Notes: generated from the sequence alone by a model not told the origin. DNA of 64,000 nucleotides from Saccharopolyspora phatthalungensis (GCF_014203395.1 NZ_JACHIW010000002.1:2046001-2110000); one strand, 5' to 3'; shown: positions 41,859 through 51,797, counted from the first letter of the stretch. Program-made: numbers and translations.

Positions 41859-42047
41859 ATGCGCCAGGAGAAGACCCGCCGACACACCCGTCATGAGGAA
41901 GAACTGGCCGAACCTGCTCCATCGGGGGCGGATCGCCGTGACGAGCTCGACGACACCACCGAGGCCATTCTGGACGAGATCGACGACGTGCTGGAGGAAA
42001 ACGCCGCCGAGTTCGTGCGCTCGTACATCCAAAAGGGCGGTGAATGA
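41859..42047 (+). CDS. pup: Pup, prokaryotic ubiquitin-like protein (stand-alone gene)
   Basis: 62 residues, the normal Pup size. The C-terminal half (EAILDEIDDVLEENAAEFVR then SYIQKGGE) is the proteasome-targeting helix and the GGE tail that PafA joins to lysines. Ending in Glu, it would need no deamidation by Dop. The N-terminal half (MRQEKTRRHTRHEEEL) is basic and unlike standard Pup. A perfect AGGAGGT site precedes the ATG. No dop, pafA, mpa or proteasome gene lies nearby, so this is probably an extra copy. Confidence 0.85.
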   Translation: MRQEKTRRHTRHEEELAEPAPSGADRRDELDDTTEAILDEIDDVLEENAAEFVRSYIQKGGE

Positions 42048-42147
42048 ACCGCGCTACGGCACAACACCATCGCCTTGGGCGTCCGGCAAAGTCAGTTCGG
42101 CGCTCGGGCCATACCGCATAAGTTCCCGCTGAACGCCCTCGGGGTGC

Positions 42148-42762
42148 TCAACCCTGCCGGGTCCACTTTGGTTCGATGATTTCCCATTCCCGGTGCCACG
42201 CGCGTTCCGCACACCCGTTCGCGATCGCCAGGACGCCTGCGATCAGCACTACGCACAGCGCCTCACCCGCGAGAATGGCCCCGAAAGCGACGCCGAAGGC
42301 CGATCCGCGCGCCTGGCTCTCGCCCGGCGGTGCCGCCACAATTCGCTCACTGGTGTCGACCCACAACGGCATCTTGCTCCCCACCACACTGCCCGGCGGA
42401 ACCTCGACCGTTTCCACCCTCGGGGCCCCGTCGGCACCGGTCCACCGCACCTCGGCCCGATGGCTGGTGACCTGGGCATCCGGGCTGACCGCCAGCACTT
42501 GGGTGGTGGGTTGACCGGTCACGACGGCATCCACGGTGTGCCGCGTGGCGGCGGCAACCGCGGCCGCGCGCTGGCCCGCTTGATATGCGGCGTTGCCCCA
42601 TGCGATCGCCACCAAAGGGACCGCGGTCAACGCCATGATGAGCACGCCTAGCACCGCCGCCGCCGCGACCCGATCAAGCCGCCGCCGCAACGGATTCGCC
42701 GTCAGCCCCAACGCGTGAATGAGCCAGCCTGCGCCGGCTGGGACACAACCGCGGTTCATCAC
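42148..42762 (-). CDS. Rv1733c-like membrane protein
   Basis: 204 residues with two membrane helices (about residues 33-57 and 160-182) around an extracytoplasmic region containing VTSHRAEVRWTGADG and GSKMPLWVDTSE, as in the Rv1733c family. The mycobacterial member belongs to the DosR dormancy regulon; its biochemical role is unknown. Confidence 0.75.
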   Translation of the reverse strand: MMNRGCVPAGAGWLIHALGLTANPLRRRLDRVAAAAVLGVLIMALTAVPLVAIAWGNAAYQAGQRAAAVAAATRHTVDAVVTGQPTTQVLAVSPDAQVTSHRAEVRWTGADGAPRVETVEVPPGSVVGSKMPLWVDTSERIVAAPPGESQARGSAFGVAFGAILAGEALCVVLIAGVLAIANGCAERAWHREWEIIEPKWTRQG

Positions 42763-43094
42763 CTGCTCCTGGGCGCGTTGTCACTTCCAGGCTGGGCGAT
42801 GCCCCGGGGGGACATTAGGGCATTTCGTCATGGCCTGCGGAGGCGATTGGCGATACCGCCGGAAACTCACGCGTCGCTTCTGACTCGTCCGCCACAAGCG
42901 CCCCGATGAGCGCGCAATGAGCGCCCAAAGTCTCTACCCCACCTGGTATCCAGTGCGAATCCTGAAGCCACGATCGGCAGGGATTCACCTGCGTTGCCGT
43001 TAGGCGTGGTGACCGTGCGTATTTGCTTTTCCGTGAGCATGCGCGACTCGGCGCGTGGCCGTCGGCTCGGCCCACCGCTTCCGCGGAGCCCGGC
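42763..43094. other. 332-bp intergenic region between divergent genes
   Basis: No gene seen. At 42811-42824 a GGGAC-ATTA-GGGCA sequence resembles half a DosR box, 49 bp upstream of the Rv1733c-like gene. The rest should hold the promoter of the copper ATPase. Confidence 0.35.
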
Positions 43095-45638
43095 ATGAGC
43101 GCGGTTGACATCGTCGTCGTGGTCGTCGCCTGCGTGGCCATCGCCATGCTGGGCTGGTTCTTCTTCGGGCCGCGCCGGGCCAGCACCGCTCGCCTCGTCG
43201 ACGGGGTGCAGCGAGTGCAGGTGATCGTGCGCGGCGGGTACCGGCCAGATGTCATCCGGGTACGTCGGGGCGTGCCGGTGGAGATGGTGTTCGACCGCCG
43301 GGAGTCGGGAGACTGCACCGCCCGGGTGGTGTTTCCCGATCTGCGGCTCAGCGCGGAACTGCCCTCGTACCGGCGGACCACGCTCCGGCTGATGCCCGCC
43401 GAGCCCGGCTCGTTCGGGTTCGCGTGCGGGATGAACATGGTCCACGGCACGCTGGTGGTCGATGCCGGGGTGGTCGATGCCGGGGTGGTCGATCCCGGGG
43501 TGGTCGACCCAGGGGTGGTCGACCCAGGGGTGGTCGACCCAGGGGATGGTGCCGCGCCCGGTGATGTGACCTCGCAGACCGCTCCGGTGGCGAGCGGCCA
43601 AGCCGAGCCGACCGCCCCCGAACCGGCAAGCGGCGATGTGGAAACCGAAGAGCGCCGTGCCGAGATCGTCGATCTGACCCGTCGCGTGCTGGTGGGAGTG
43701 GTGCTCACCGCGCCGGTGCTGTTCGCGGTGATGGCTCAGCCGTTGTTCGGCGTGGCCTGGATACCGGCCGTGCTGCTCAACCACTGGGTGCAGTTAGCCC
43801 TGATCACGCCCGTGATGTGCTACACGGGCTGGCCGATCCACCGCACCGGCTGGATGACGCTGGTCCACCGCAGCGCCGACATGAACAGCCTCATCACCCT
43901 GGGCACGTCCGCCGCCTACGGCTACAGCGTGCTGGTCACGGTATTCCCGAGCGCGTTGCCCGAAGAGGTGCGGGAGGTCTACTTCGAGGCCGTCGGGGTG
44001 ATTCTCACGCTGATCATGCTCGGCCGGCTATTCGAGGCACGCGCGAAAGCCGGTACCGGTGAGGCGATCCAGGCCTTGCTCGGCCTGCAGGCGCGCGCCG
44101 CGCGCGTCGTTCGCGATGGCGTCGAGACCGAAATCCCCGTCGAGGACGTCGTCGTGGGTGATGAGGTGGTGATTCGTCCCGGGGAGAAGATCCCCGTCGA
44201 CGCGACCGTGCTGGCCGGATCCTCGGCCGTGGACGAATCGATGGTCACCGGCGAGCCGATGCCGGTGACCAAACGGGCCGGCGACACCGTGATCGGAGCG
44301 ACGATCAACGGCACCGGCGCGCTGCGGGTCCGCGCGGCCAAGGTCGGCGCGGACACGATGCTCGCCCAGATCATTCGGCTGGTGCGGCAGGCGCAAGCAT
44401 CCAAGGCCCCGATCCAACGCCTGGCCGACGCCACTTCCGCCTATTTCGTGCCGGCCGTGATCGCCGTCGCCATCATCACGTTCGCAGTGTGGTTCGTGGC
44501 CGGACCGCCGCCCGCGCTGACCCTCGCGCTGGTGTCCTCGGTCGCGGTGCTGATCATCGCGTGTCCCTGCGCGCTCGGCCTCGCCACGCCACTGTCCATC
44601 ATGGTCGGTACCGGAAAGGGCGCCAAGGCCGGCATCCTCATCCGCTCCGCGGAAGCGTTGGAGACCGCACACAAGCTCGACATGATCGTGCTGGACAAGA
44701 CCGGCACCATCACCGAGGGCAAGCCCGTGCTCACCGACGTCGTGGTGGCCGGAGCTGTCTGCGAGGCCGAGTTGCTGACCCTGGTCGCCGCGACCGAGGC
44801 CGACAGCGAGCATCCCTTGGCGGCGGCGATCGTGGCTGGGGCCCGGGATCGCGGCCTCGTCCTATCGAAAGCGAGCGACTTCGATTCCATCACGGGGAAA
44901 GGCGTACACGCTACTGTGGACGGTCATGCGGTGGTTGTCGGTACCGGTTCGCTGCTCGCCAGCTCCGGGATCGACACGCGCCCGCTCGACCCGATCAGCG
45001 AGCGACTTTCCGCCGATGGCAAAACCCCGGTCCTGGTTGCCGTGGACGACAAAGCCGCCGGAGTGCTGGCAGTCGCCGACACCGTCAAGGACGACTCCAC
45101 CGCGGCGATCGCCGCGCTGCGCCGGCTGGGCACCGAGGTCGTGATGATCACTGGCGACAACGCCCGCACCGCCGCCGCCATCGCCAGGCAGGTTGGCGTG
45201 CATGTGGTGCGCGCCGAGGTGCTACCCGAGCACAAGGCCGGTGAAATCCGTCGCCTGCAGGACGCGGGCCGCCGGGTCGGCATGGTCGGCGACGGCATCA
45301 ACGACGCCCCCGCCCTGGCGCAGGCCGATGTCGGCCTGGCCATCGGCACCGGCACCGACGTGGCCATCGAATCCGCCGACATCACCCTGATCTCCGGTTC
45401 GCTGACCGGTGTGGTCACCGCGATCCGGCTTTCCCGCGCCACCATGCGCAACATCCGGCAGAACCTGTTCTTCGCACTGATCTACAACGCCATCGGCATC
45501 CCCGTCGCCGCCGGAGCGCTCTACCCGCTGCTGGGCATCCGGCTGTCCCCGATGATCGCCGCCGTCGCGATGGCCCTGTCCTCGCTGTCAGTCGTGGGCA
45601 ACGCCAACCGACTGCGCCGCCACAAATCGCCGAACTAG
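43095..45638 (+). CDS. Copper-type P1B ATPase with N-terminal cupredoxin-like domain
   Basis: 847 residues from ATG 43095. Residues 1-22 form a membrane anchor; residues 35-120 form a cupredoxin-like domain with candidate ligands in [10 protein letters not shown]; then a VVDPG repeat linker (121-150) and a P1B-type core: TGEPMPV, metal site [13 protein letters not shown] (CPC, about residue 489), [11 protein letters not shown] (phosphorylated Asp about 534), SEHPLAAAI and [16 protein letters not shown]. It exports Cu+ or Ag+. The usual heavy-metal-associated CxxC domain is replaced by the cupredoxin-like domain. Neighbours are a USP and an Rv1733c-like gene. Confidence 0.9.
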   Translation: MSAVDIVVVVVACVAIAMLGWFFFGPRRASTARLVDGVQRVQVIVRGGYRPDVIRVRRGVPVEMVFDRRESGDCTARVVFPDLRLSAELPSYRRTTLRLMPAEPGSFGFACGMNMVHGTLVVDAGVVDAGVVDPGVVDPGVVDPGVVDPGDGAAPGDVTSQTAPVASGQAEPTAPEPASGDVETEERRAEIVDLTRRVLVGVVLTAPVLFAVMAQPLFGVAWIPAVLLNHWVQLALITPVMCYTGWPIHRTGWMTLVHRSADMNSLITLGTSAAYGYSVLVTVFPSALPEEVREVYFEAVGVILTLIMLGRLFEARAKAGTGEAIQALLGLQARAARVVRDGVETEIPVEDVVVGDEVVIRPGEKIPVDATVLAGSSAVDESMVTGEPMPVTKRAGDTVIGATINGTGALRVRAAKVGADTMLAQIIRLVRQAQASKAPIQRLADATSAYFVPAVIAVAIITFAVWFVAGPPPALTLALVSSVAVLIIACPCALGLATPLSIMVGTGKGAKAGILIRSAEALETAHKLDMIVLDKTGTITEGKPVLTDVVVAGAVCEAELLTLVAATEADSEHPLAAAIVAGARDRGLVLSKASDFDSITGKGVHATVDGHAVVVGTGSLLASSGIDTRPLDPISERLSADGKTPVLVAVDDKAAGVLAVADTVKDDSTAAIAALRRLGTEVVMITGDNARTAAAIARQVGVHVVRAEVLPEHKAGEIRRLQDAGRRVGMVGDGINDAPALAQADVGLAIGTGTDVAIESADITLISGSLTGVVTAIRLSRATMRNIRQNLFFALIYNAIGIPVAAGALYPLLGIRLSPMIAAVAMALSSLSVVGNANRLRRHKSPN
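43455..43544 (+). repeat. Six 15-bp tandem repeats encoding VVD(A/P)G
   Basis: Two VVDAG and four VVDPG units in the ATPase linker. The last three are identical in DNA. The unit is a multiple of three, so length changes keep the frame. Confidence 0.9.
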
Positions 45639-45699
45639 GGCGCTTGCCTCGGCCCGCTGCGCCCGGGTGGAGGACGCCCATTCCGTCGTGGAGGGCCGC

Positions 45700-46161
45700 A
45701 TGAACGAGCAGCAGAGATACGCGATCATCGTCGGGATCGACGGCTCGCCTTCCTCCCAGGACGCCCTGCGCTGGGCCGTCGGCCAAGCCCGGCGCACAGA
45801 CGGCGAAATCACCGCGGTGATGGTCTGGGATACACCCGCTCTTTACGACTGGCCCTTGCAGACCGCGGAACAACTCGACCGCGTCACCGACGAAACGCTT
45901 CGGAAGGTCGTCCGGGAGAGCGTCGACGAAGACGACCTCGCCAGAATCCACACGCAGGTCGCCCGCGGCCACCCCGCCAAGGCCCTGCTGCGCGCCGCCG
46001 AATCCGCCGATCTCCTGGTCGTCGGTCGCCGTGGTCAAGGCGGTTTCTCGCCCGCCCTGCTGGGCTCTATCAGCCAGTACTGCGTGAGCCACGCGCCATG
46101 CCCGGTGGTCGTCGTGCGTGACCAGCGGCCACGAAGCCGCGACGGGTCTCAAGGAGGCTGA
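45700..46161 (+). CDS. Universal stress protein (UspA family)
   Basis: 153 residues from ATG 45700 (GGAGGGC upstream; an earlier in-frame start at 45667 is weaker). A single Usp domain: IIVGIDGSPSSQDALRWAVG, then the ATP-binding GRRGQGGFSPALLGSISQYC and PCPVVVV. Probably transcribed with the copper ATPase 61 bp upstream. Confidence 0.85.
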   Translation: MNEQQRYAIIVGIDGSPSSQDALRWAVGQARRTDGEITAVMVWDTPALYDWPLQTAEQLDRVTDETLRKVVRESVDEDDLARIHTQVARGHPAKALLRAAESADLLVVGRRGQGGFSPALLGSISQYCVSHAPCPVVVVRDQRPRSRDGSQGG

Positions 46162-46293
46162 ACGGCCCCCGGCAGATCGTCGACGACCACCCGAGCCGGC
46201 TGTGGTGACCCCTTCGATGATCTTTCGCCCCGTCCGGGTTATCTTGGTTCACAGGTGGAGCGTCTCGTCGTACCCGCCCGCCAGGAGCTGCCC

Positions 46294-47889
46294 GTGAACG
46301 ACACCCTGCCGCCCCAGCTGCCCTACCGCGGCCGCCCCAACTCGATCAAGATCAAGGCGACGTTGCTGGGACAACAAAGTCAGGCGTGTCCGGCCCGGTC
46401 CAACATGGAAGCCCGCCCCGGCATCGCCCCACCCACCGGATGGTCCTTGCGCCGCGACCCGTGGCCGTTCCTGCTGGGTGCCGTCATCCAGGCCGTCACC
46501 GCGGTCCATCGCGGCGCCGACGAGACCGATGCCATCCGCAAGGCCAACGCCACGGTGTCGCGGCAGGGAATCTCCTTGCACCCCCTCGCCCGGGAATACC
46601 TCGCCTCCGCCGTGTGGAACTACCTGGAGGCGCACGAGGACCGGCAAGCCGATCTCGGCCCGTTGGGGTTGAGCAATGAACGCCTCATCCAGCACCCAGG
46701 CAAGGAATTGGCCGCCTGGGGGATGTACTACCAAAGCCCCGACGGTGCCATTCGCGAAGTGCGCCGGCTCCGGCTCGGCCAAGTCCGCGGTGCACACGAA
46801 GACGACCTCGCCTGGGCGGCGGTCGCCGCGAAACTCGCCGCCGACGGTACCCGTGACGGCGGCACGAACGGGGACCAAGAACCCGACCGGGTCGTCATCA
46901 CCGAGATCGGACTCGCCGACGCCGGCAGCACCGTCCTCGCCGACCTCAACGCCGCCGGAGCCCGGGACCTCTACGCGAACGCGGCGCTGCCCCGAATCCG
47001 CCGTCTCATCGCCGGAACAGACCTGCGACCATGCTGGGACTGCGGGCAATGCCGTTGGTTGTCGATCTGTCCCAGTGTCCCCGACACACCGGGCCTGCTC
47101 GGGCTGTCCGAAACCGGCACGCACACCCGCACGGTTAGCGCCTCGGACCTCGATCGCTACGCGGTCTGCCCCGCCCAGTACTTCGCGACCCGCGTCCTCC
47201 ACCTCCCCGGCGAGAACGACCAAACCAGCGCCCAAACCCGCGGTCTCGCGGTCCATTCCTGGTTGGCCGCGGCACACAGCAGGCCGGCTCACCCGGCCTG
47301 CACCCCCGCGGACCTTCCCGAACCCGGCACAGCCCCACCCGCCTGCGCGGACGTGCTCACCGAGGACGAATACCGGGAAGCATGGCCGTTCCTCCGCCAG
47401 CACCTCCACCATTGCCCACTGCACCAAGCGGATCGGGACCGGCGAGTCCAGGTCGAACCGTCGTACTACGCCCACGACTCCGCCTGCGACGTCCTGCTGG
47501 CCACTACTCCCGACCTCACCTACGGTCACCGCCAAGCACCGATCTGGCGCGAAACCAAAACGACACAGCGGCCCCTGCCGACAAGCGAGGACGACGCGCT
47601 CTCGCGGTTCCTTCCAGCGGCGGTCCATATTGTGCTTCTCGCCGCCCTCGCCGCACGACACTCGATCACAGCTCCTGCGAATCCCTCGGTCGAACTGGAA
47701 GTTCTCGGCCACGACGACAGCCGCACCTACAGCTACGACGTCACCGACCCGCACTTGGTCGACCACGCGCGTGCCCTGGTGGCCCAAGCCGCAAGCGAAT
47801 GGAGCCGCGACACGGCCTTCACCACCCGCCCTTCGACCGCGTGCCACTCGTGCTCCGTGAGCCGCTGGTGCGCCGATCGCATGAACTGA
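46294..47889 (+). CDS. PD-(D/E)XK nuclease-like protein with two Cys clusters
   Basis: 531 residues from GTG 46294 (CAGGAG upstream); GTG 46255 is an alternative. Nuclease motifs of the RecB/Cas4/AddB kind: VSASDLDRYAVCPAQYFATR, VHSWLAAAH, CDVLLATTPD (Asp) and IWRETKTT (E-x-K). Two Cys groups, CWDCGQCRWLSIC (about 247-259) and CHSCSVSRWC near the C-terminus, could each hold an Fe-S cluster, as in Cas4-like nucleases. No CRISPR or helicase gene is adjacent; a DNA-repair or defence role is inferred. Confidence 0.65.
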   Translation: MNDTLPPQLPYRGRPNSIKIKATLLGQQSQACPARSNMEARPGIAPPTGWSLRRDPWPFLLGAVIQAVTAVHRGADETDAIRKANATVSRQGISLHPLAREYLASAVWNYLEAHEDRQADLGPLGLSNERLIQHPGKELAAWGMYYQSPDGAIREVRRLRLGQVRGAHEDDLAWAAVAAKLAADGTRDGGTNGDQEPDRVVITEIGLADAGSTVLADLNAAGARDLYANAALPRIRRLIAGTDLRPCWDCGQCRWLSICPSVPDTPGLLGLSETGTHTRTVSASDLDRYAVCPAQYFATRVLHLPGENDQTSAQTRGLAVHSWLAAAHSRPAHPACTPADLPEPGTAPPACADVLTEDEYREAWPFLRQHLHHCPLHQADRDRRVQVEPSYYAHDSACDVLLATTPDLTYGHRQAPIWRETKTTQRPLPTSEDDALSRFLPAAVHIVLLAALAARHSITAPANPSVELEVLGHDDSRTYSYDVTDPHLVDHARALVAQAASEWSRDTAFTTRPSTACHSCSVSRWCADRMN

Positions 47890-48120
47890 CCCCGCATTGC
47901 TTCTCGCTGCATCTGGCGCCCTGCGGCGCACCAGTAAAGCCGCAGCATCGGGGCGCACAGAGCGTGCTCGGTGGACAATGCGGCGGGTTCGCACACGTCC
48001 GTGGAGCTGCTGCAACAGGTGATGGACACGCCGGCCCCAATGACGACCGAGCGGAGGATTCCCGTCTCACTGGTGCCGCGCGGCACGCACGGCCCATGCC
48101 CAGTATGACGAGCGCGCCGG

Positions 48121-49500
48121 TCAGCTGACTGCCGCTTCGGGACGCGCGCAGCACGTTTCGCCCGCCGGGTCCCGCTGCGAGGGGATGAGGTCCCGGAGGT
48201 GTTCGCGATGCCGGGCAGGCAACGCCTTGCCGCCTGGTCGCGGTCTTCGGTCGATGTCCACTGTGGGTGGTGGGATGAAGACGGGTCTCCCGTCGCGCAT
48301 CTCGATTTCCCACCGCTGACTGTGCACGGCGCGATGGTGGTGGCCACACAACATCGTCATGTTGGCCAGTTCGGTGGGGCCACCATCGATCCAGCTCACG
48401 AGATGATGCGCGTCGGGGGTTCCCGGCGGCCGGTCGCAGCCGGGGAACGAACAGACGCCGTCGCGCTGGAGTAGCGCGGCACGGATGTGCGCCGGGGCGG
48501 TCCGCTTGGCCCGGCCGACGTCCAGGGGCAGGCTCTCGCCGTCGAGGACCATGGGCAGTACCTCGCTGTCGCAGGCGATCCGCCGCGCGTTCTCGGCGGT
48601 GATGGCACGCCCGGTGTTCAGCGTGCCGGGCATGCCCTGCTCATCGAGCAAGCCCAGCCCGCGCTTGAGATCTTCGAAGTCGATGGTGATCGTCAGGTGC
48701 GGCCGTTGCCCACCGGCACGCGGTACCCCGTCGGAGTCGATGGCCAGATCGAGCAACGCGGCGAAGCCGTCGGCATTGCGCTGCCCGACGCTGCGAGGAT
48801 CCTTCTCCCCGCCGGTTTCCGGACGAGGCGCGGCCAGCGGCTCGATGAGCGCAACGAATGTCGCCCCGGTCTCACGGTCCAGCCGGGCCTTGATGACCGT
48901 CATCCCGTCCCGAGCGGTCCCGTAGTGCAGCTCCCGAGCCTCGTGCTGGTCGGCTTCGTCCTGGTAGGCCCCGTCCTGGTCGAGCAGGTACCTGATCCGT
49001 TCGGCGATTGTCTCCAGTTCACGCGGCGGCACCTGGCGGGCGTAGCCGGCCAGGGTCGCCTCGACCTCACCCACCCGGTGACAACGGGCGTACTCCGGCA
49101 GCCGGCGCACGCCCGCCACGATCACCCGCCCATGCTCAACACTGATCGCGCCTTCCGACAAGGCGGCGGCGGTCTGGGGAAGCTCGGCGGGCATCGTCTC
49201 GCCATACAGCGAAGCCCGGTCCTCGACGTTGCGGGCGACCGTCACCCGCGTTGTGGCGTCGCGGTGGTCGATGTTGAGCAACTCCCGCAACCACACCTGC
49301 ATCGACCTCGCACCACGCTCGGCATGCAGCCCCCGCCGGTCGGCCTCGGCGATAACCTGCAACTGCTCCATCATCACCACCCGCATGCTCTGCTCAAGGC
49401 GCTGAATCCGGGCGATGAGCTCGGCATCGGAGCACGACACCGCCGAGCGCGAAGACATCATCTCCACGCTCGCATCCGGGGTGTCCATCAACGGTGCCAT
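48121..49500 (-). CDS. DUF222 / 13E12-repeat family HNH endonuclease-like protein
   Basis: 459 residues. The N-terminal DUF222 region (RGARSMQVWLRELLNIDHRD, LSEGAISVEHGRVIVAGVRR) is followed by a C-terminal HNH domain (LLQRDGVCSFPGCDRPPGTP, DAHHLVSWIDGGPTELANMT, LCGHHHRAVHS) with the His/Asn/His metal site intact. This family is repeated in mycobacterial genomes (REP13E12) and serves as a phage integration site. Function unproven. Confidence 0.85.
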   Translation of the reverse strand: MAPLMDTPDASVEMMSSRSAVSCSDAELIARIQRLEQSMRVVMMEQLQVIAEADRRGLHAERGARSMQVWLRELLNIDHRDATTRVTVARNVEDRASLYGETMPAELPQTAAALSEGAISVEHGRVIVAGVRRLPEYARCHRVGEVEATLAGYARQVPPRELETIAERIRYLLDQDGAYQDEADQHEARELHYGTARDGMTVIKARLDRETGATFVALIEPLAAPRPETGGEKDPRSVGQRNADGFAALLDLAIDSDGVPRAGGQRPHLTITIDFEDLKRGLGLLDEQGMPGTLNTGRAITAENARRIACDSEVLPMVLDGESLPLDVGRAKRTAPAHIRAALLQRDGVCSFPGCDRPPGTPDAHHLVSWIDGGPTELANMTMLCGHHHRAVHSQRWEIEMRDGRPVFIPPPTVDIDRRPRPGGKALPARHREHLRDLIPSQRDPAGETCCARPEAAVS

Positions 49501-49559
49501 ACCCTAATTCTCCCAGATTCGAACACTCATTCGCACGCATTCAAGCATCGCTTGATCAG

Positions 49560-49832
49560 GTGACCCCCCCGTTATGTTCTTCGTGGTCCTGCAACAGGGC
49601 CGCTGGCCTGCGGGCCCGGTATGACTGTTTCCCCCTGTCGTATGCATGACCTGGGGGGTGGTGTCGCCGGGCCCGGGGGTGCCGTTGGAGACGCTGATGA
49701 GAGGTCCGGCCACCGCCCAGACCAGGCGCAATGCCCGGCCGATTTGCGGGCGGCAGGTCTGCATAACGTGGATGCGCGCACACGGCACCGAACCGGGCCG
49801 GCACCGACGAGAGCCCCATTCGGGAGGGCCGG
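49560..49832 (+). ncRNA. Candidate bridge RNA region of the IS110 element
   Basis: IS110 elements encode a structured bridge RNA in the non-coding end next to the transposase gene; in IS621 it lies in the left end. This 273-bp stretch has no credible gene and several GC-rich inverted repeats (CCCCCTG near 49630 with its complement near 49655). I did not fold it. Confidence 0.35.
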
Positions 49833-51035
49833 TTGTACGACATCGACGACGTGGGCGTTTTCCTCGGCCTGGACGTCGGAAAGACCGCCCATCACGGGCA
49901 CGGGCTGACCCCGGCAGGAAAGAAGGTGTTCGACAAGCCGCTGCCCAACAGCGAGCCGAAACTGCGGGCCGTTTTCGACAAGTTGCGCGCGAAGTTCGGG
50001 ACCGTGCTGGTGATCGTGGATCAGCCGGCTTCCATCGGCGCGCTGCCGCTGACCGTGGCCCGTGACACCGGCTGCAAGGTCGCCTACCTGCCCGGGCTCG
50101 CGATGCGCCGGATCGCCGATCTCTACCCAGGCGAGGCCAAGACCGACGCCAAAGACGCCGCGGTGATCGCCGATGCCGCCCGCACTATGCCGCATACCCT
50201 GCGCTCGCTGGATCTCACCGACGAGATCACCGCTGAACTGAGCGTACTCGTCGGCTTCGACCAGGACCTCGCTGCTGAGGCCACCCGCACCAGCAACCGG
50301 ATACGCGGCCTGCTCACCCAGTTTCACCCCAGCCTGGAGCGCGTCCTCGGGCCCCGCCTGGACCATCGGGCCGTCACCTGGCTTCTGGAACGCCACGGTT
50401 CCCCTGCCGCTCTGCGGAAAGCCGGACGCAGCAAGCTTGTTGAGGCGATCCGGTCCAGGGCCCCGCGCATGGCCCAGCGCCTGATCGACGACATCTTCGC
50501 CGCACTCGATGAACAGACCGTCGTCGTCCCCGGCACCGGCACCCTCGACATCGTCATTCCCTCCCTGGCCCGCTCGCTGGCGGCCGTCCACGAACAGCGC
50601 AGGGCCCTGGAAGCACAGATCGAGACCCTGCTGGAGCAGCACCCTCTTTCCCCGGTCCTGACCTCGATGCCGGGGGTCGCGGTCAGGACCGCCGCAGTGC
50701 TGCTGGTCACCGTCGGCGACGGCACAAGCTTCCCCACCGCCGCAAACCTCGCCTCCTACGCCGGACTCGCCCCGACAACCAAGTCGTCGGGGACCTCCAT
50801 CCACGGCGAACACGCGCCCCGCAGCGGAAACCGGCAGCTCAAACGCGCGATGTTCCTCTCCGCCTTCGCCGCCCTGCACGATCCCGCCTCCCGCGCTTAC
50901 TACGACAAATGCCGGGCCCGCGGAAAGACGCATACCCAAGCCCTCCTCCGCCTCGCCCGCCACCGCATCAGCGTCCTGTTCGCCATGCTCCGCGACGGCG
51001 CCTACTACCAACCCAGAGCCCCACGCGCCGCTTGA
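49833..51035 (+). CDS. IS110-family transposase
   Basis: 400 residues from a TTG start. The N-terminal DEDD (RuvC-like) domain shows GVFLGLDVGKTAHH, VDQPASIGALPL and GEAKTDAKDAAVIADAAR. The C-terminal Transposase_20 domain shows TSMPGVAVRTAAVLLVTVGD and ASYAGLAPTTKSSGTSIHGE, including the conserved Ser region. It appears intact. Confidence 0.9.
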   Translation: MYDIDDVGVFLGLDVGKTAHHGHGLTPAGKKVFDKPLPNSEPKLRAVFDKLRAKFGTVLVIVDQPASIGALPLTVARDTGCKVAYLPGLAMRRIADLYPGEAKTDAKDAAVIADAARTMPHTLRSLDLTDEITAELSVLVGFDQDLAAEATRTSNRIRGLLTQFHPSLERVLGPRLDHRAVTWLLERHGSPAALRKAGRSKLVEAIRSRAPRMAQRLIDDIFAALDEQTVVVPGTGTLDIVIPSLARSLAAVHEQRRALEAQIETLLEQHPLSPVLTSMPGVAVRTAAVLLVTVGDGTSFPTAANLASYAGLAPTTKSSGTSIHGEHAPRSGNRQLKRAMFLSAFAALHDPASRAYYDKCRARGKTHTQALLRLARHRISVLFAMLRDGAYYQPRAPRAA

Positions 51036-51110
51036 CAAAAGACATAGAGGCACCCCCCCCCAAAAAAAACCACGAAACCCCCACCCCGCAACAAAAACCC
51101 CCACCACACG

Positions 51111-51508
51111 CCGAAGGCGCCCCTCATCACGACCGATCAAAACCCCTTACGAAACAACCACAAGCCGATCTGCATCAGTCCCAGCCACGGCCGAATCCGC
51201 CGCCCCGCAACGCGACCTGCCCGATGTGCCAGCCCACTCCGGGGCCATCCCCGCGATACAAAGCCAAACCGGGGCTGTGCCGATCGCGGGGATGGCCCAT
51301 CCAACACGGAACCTCCCACAGCCCCAACCCGCTCAAAAGGCGCGCGAAAAGTCCCTCACGCCGCGGACTCCACATCTACCGGGTTCTGGGGCCAGCAGGC
51401 AGATGAACGGGACACGCGCAGGGGCACTGACGTGCGTGTTAGTCAGCGTGCCTGCGAGGTTGGGTGCCCGAGTGATGGGATCAGGGTCGAGAACCAGATC
51501 CCTTCGGT
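51111..51508. other. About 400 bp without a recognised gene
   Basis: Frames on both strands are short and match nothing I know. It lies between two insertion sequences and is probably remnant DNA. Confidence 0.4.
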
Positions 51509-51797
51509 ATGCCGGTGCCCGCAAACGGCTTACGCCGCTTACAAAACAGGTCCGGGGGCGGCGGTCAGGTTCCGGTGGCTGGCAGCGTCATCCTCTCCGC
51601 CGCGCCCTGGGCCTGGAGCACCAGCCGGGTCGTGCAGCAGGTCCTCGACGGAGATCGGCGTGACTTCGAAACCGACCTGCGGTTGGGCGCGGACCAGGCC
51701 CTGCCTGCGGTCGTTGTGGGGGGCTCCGACCAGACCCACCGAGTCCCGACGAACAACAAAGACGTTCCCTTCTATACGCCTGTGGTAGGGGTGTTTA
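51509..51797 (+). pseudogene. Gene fragment cut by the IS21 insertion
   Basis: The frame starting MPVPANGLRRLQ shows coding-type third-position GC (QQVLDGDRRDFETDLRLGAD, PAVVVGGSDQTHRVPTNNKD) and runs straight into the left end of the IS21 element at 51798. I do not recognise the family, and no continuation is visible to the right of the element. Confidence 0.4.

Larger units (their letters stand above)
49560..51110 (+). mobile_element. IS110-family insertion sequence (ends approximate)
   Basis: A DEDD transposase gene with about 270 bp of non-coding DNA before it and a short A/C-rich tail after it. IS110 elements have no clear terminal inverted repeats, so the ends are estimated from the stop of DUF222 on one side and the end of ordered sequence on the other. 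Confidence 0.7.

Noticed and set aside
42867..43784. A 305-codon minus-strand frame
   Set aside because: Antisense to the copper ATPase. Its [16 protein letters not shown] repeat is the reverse reading of the VVDPG repeat.
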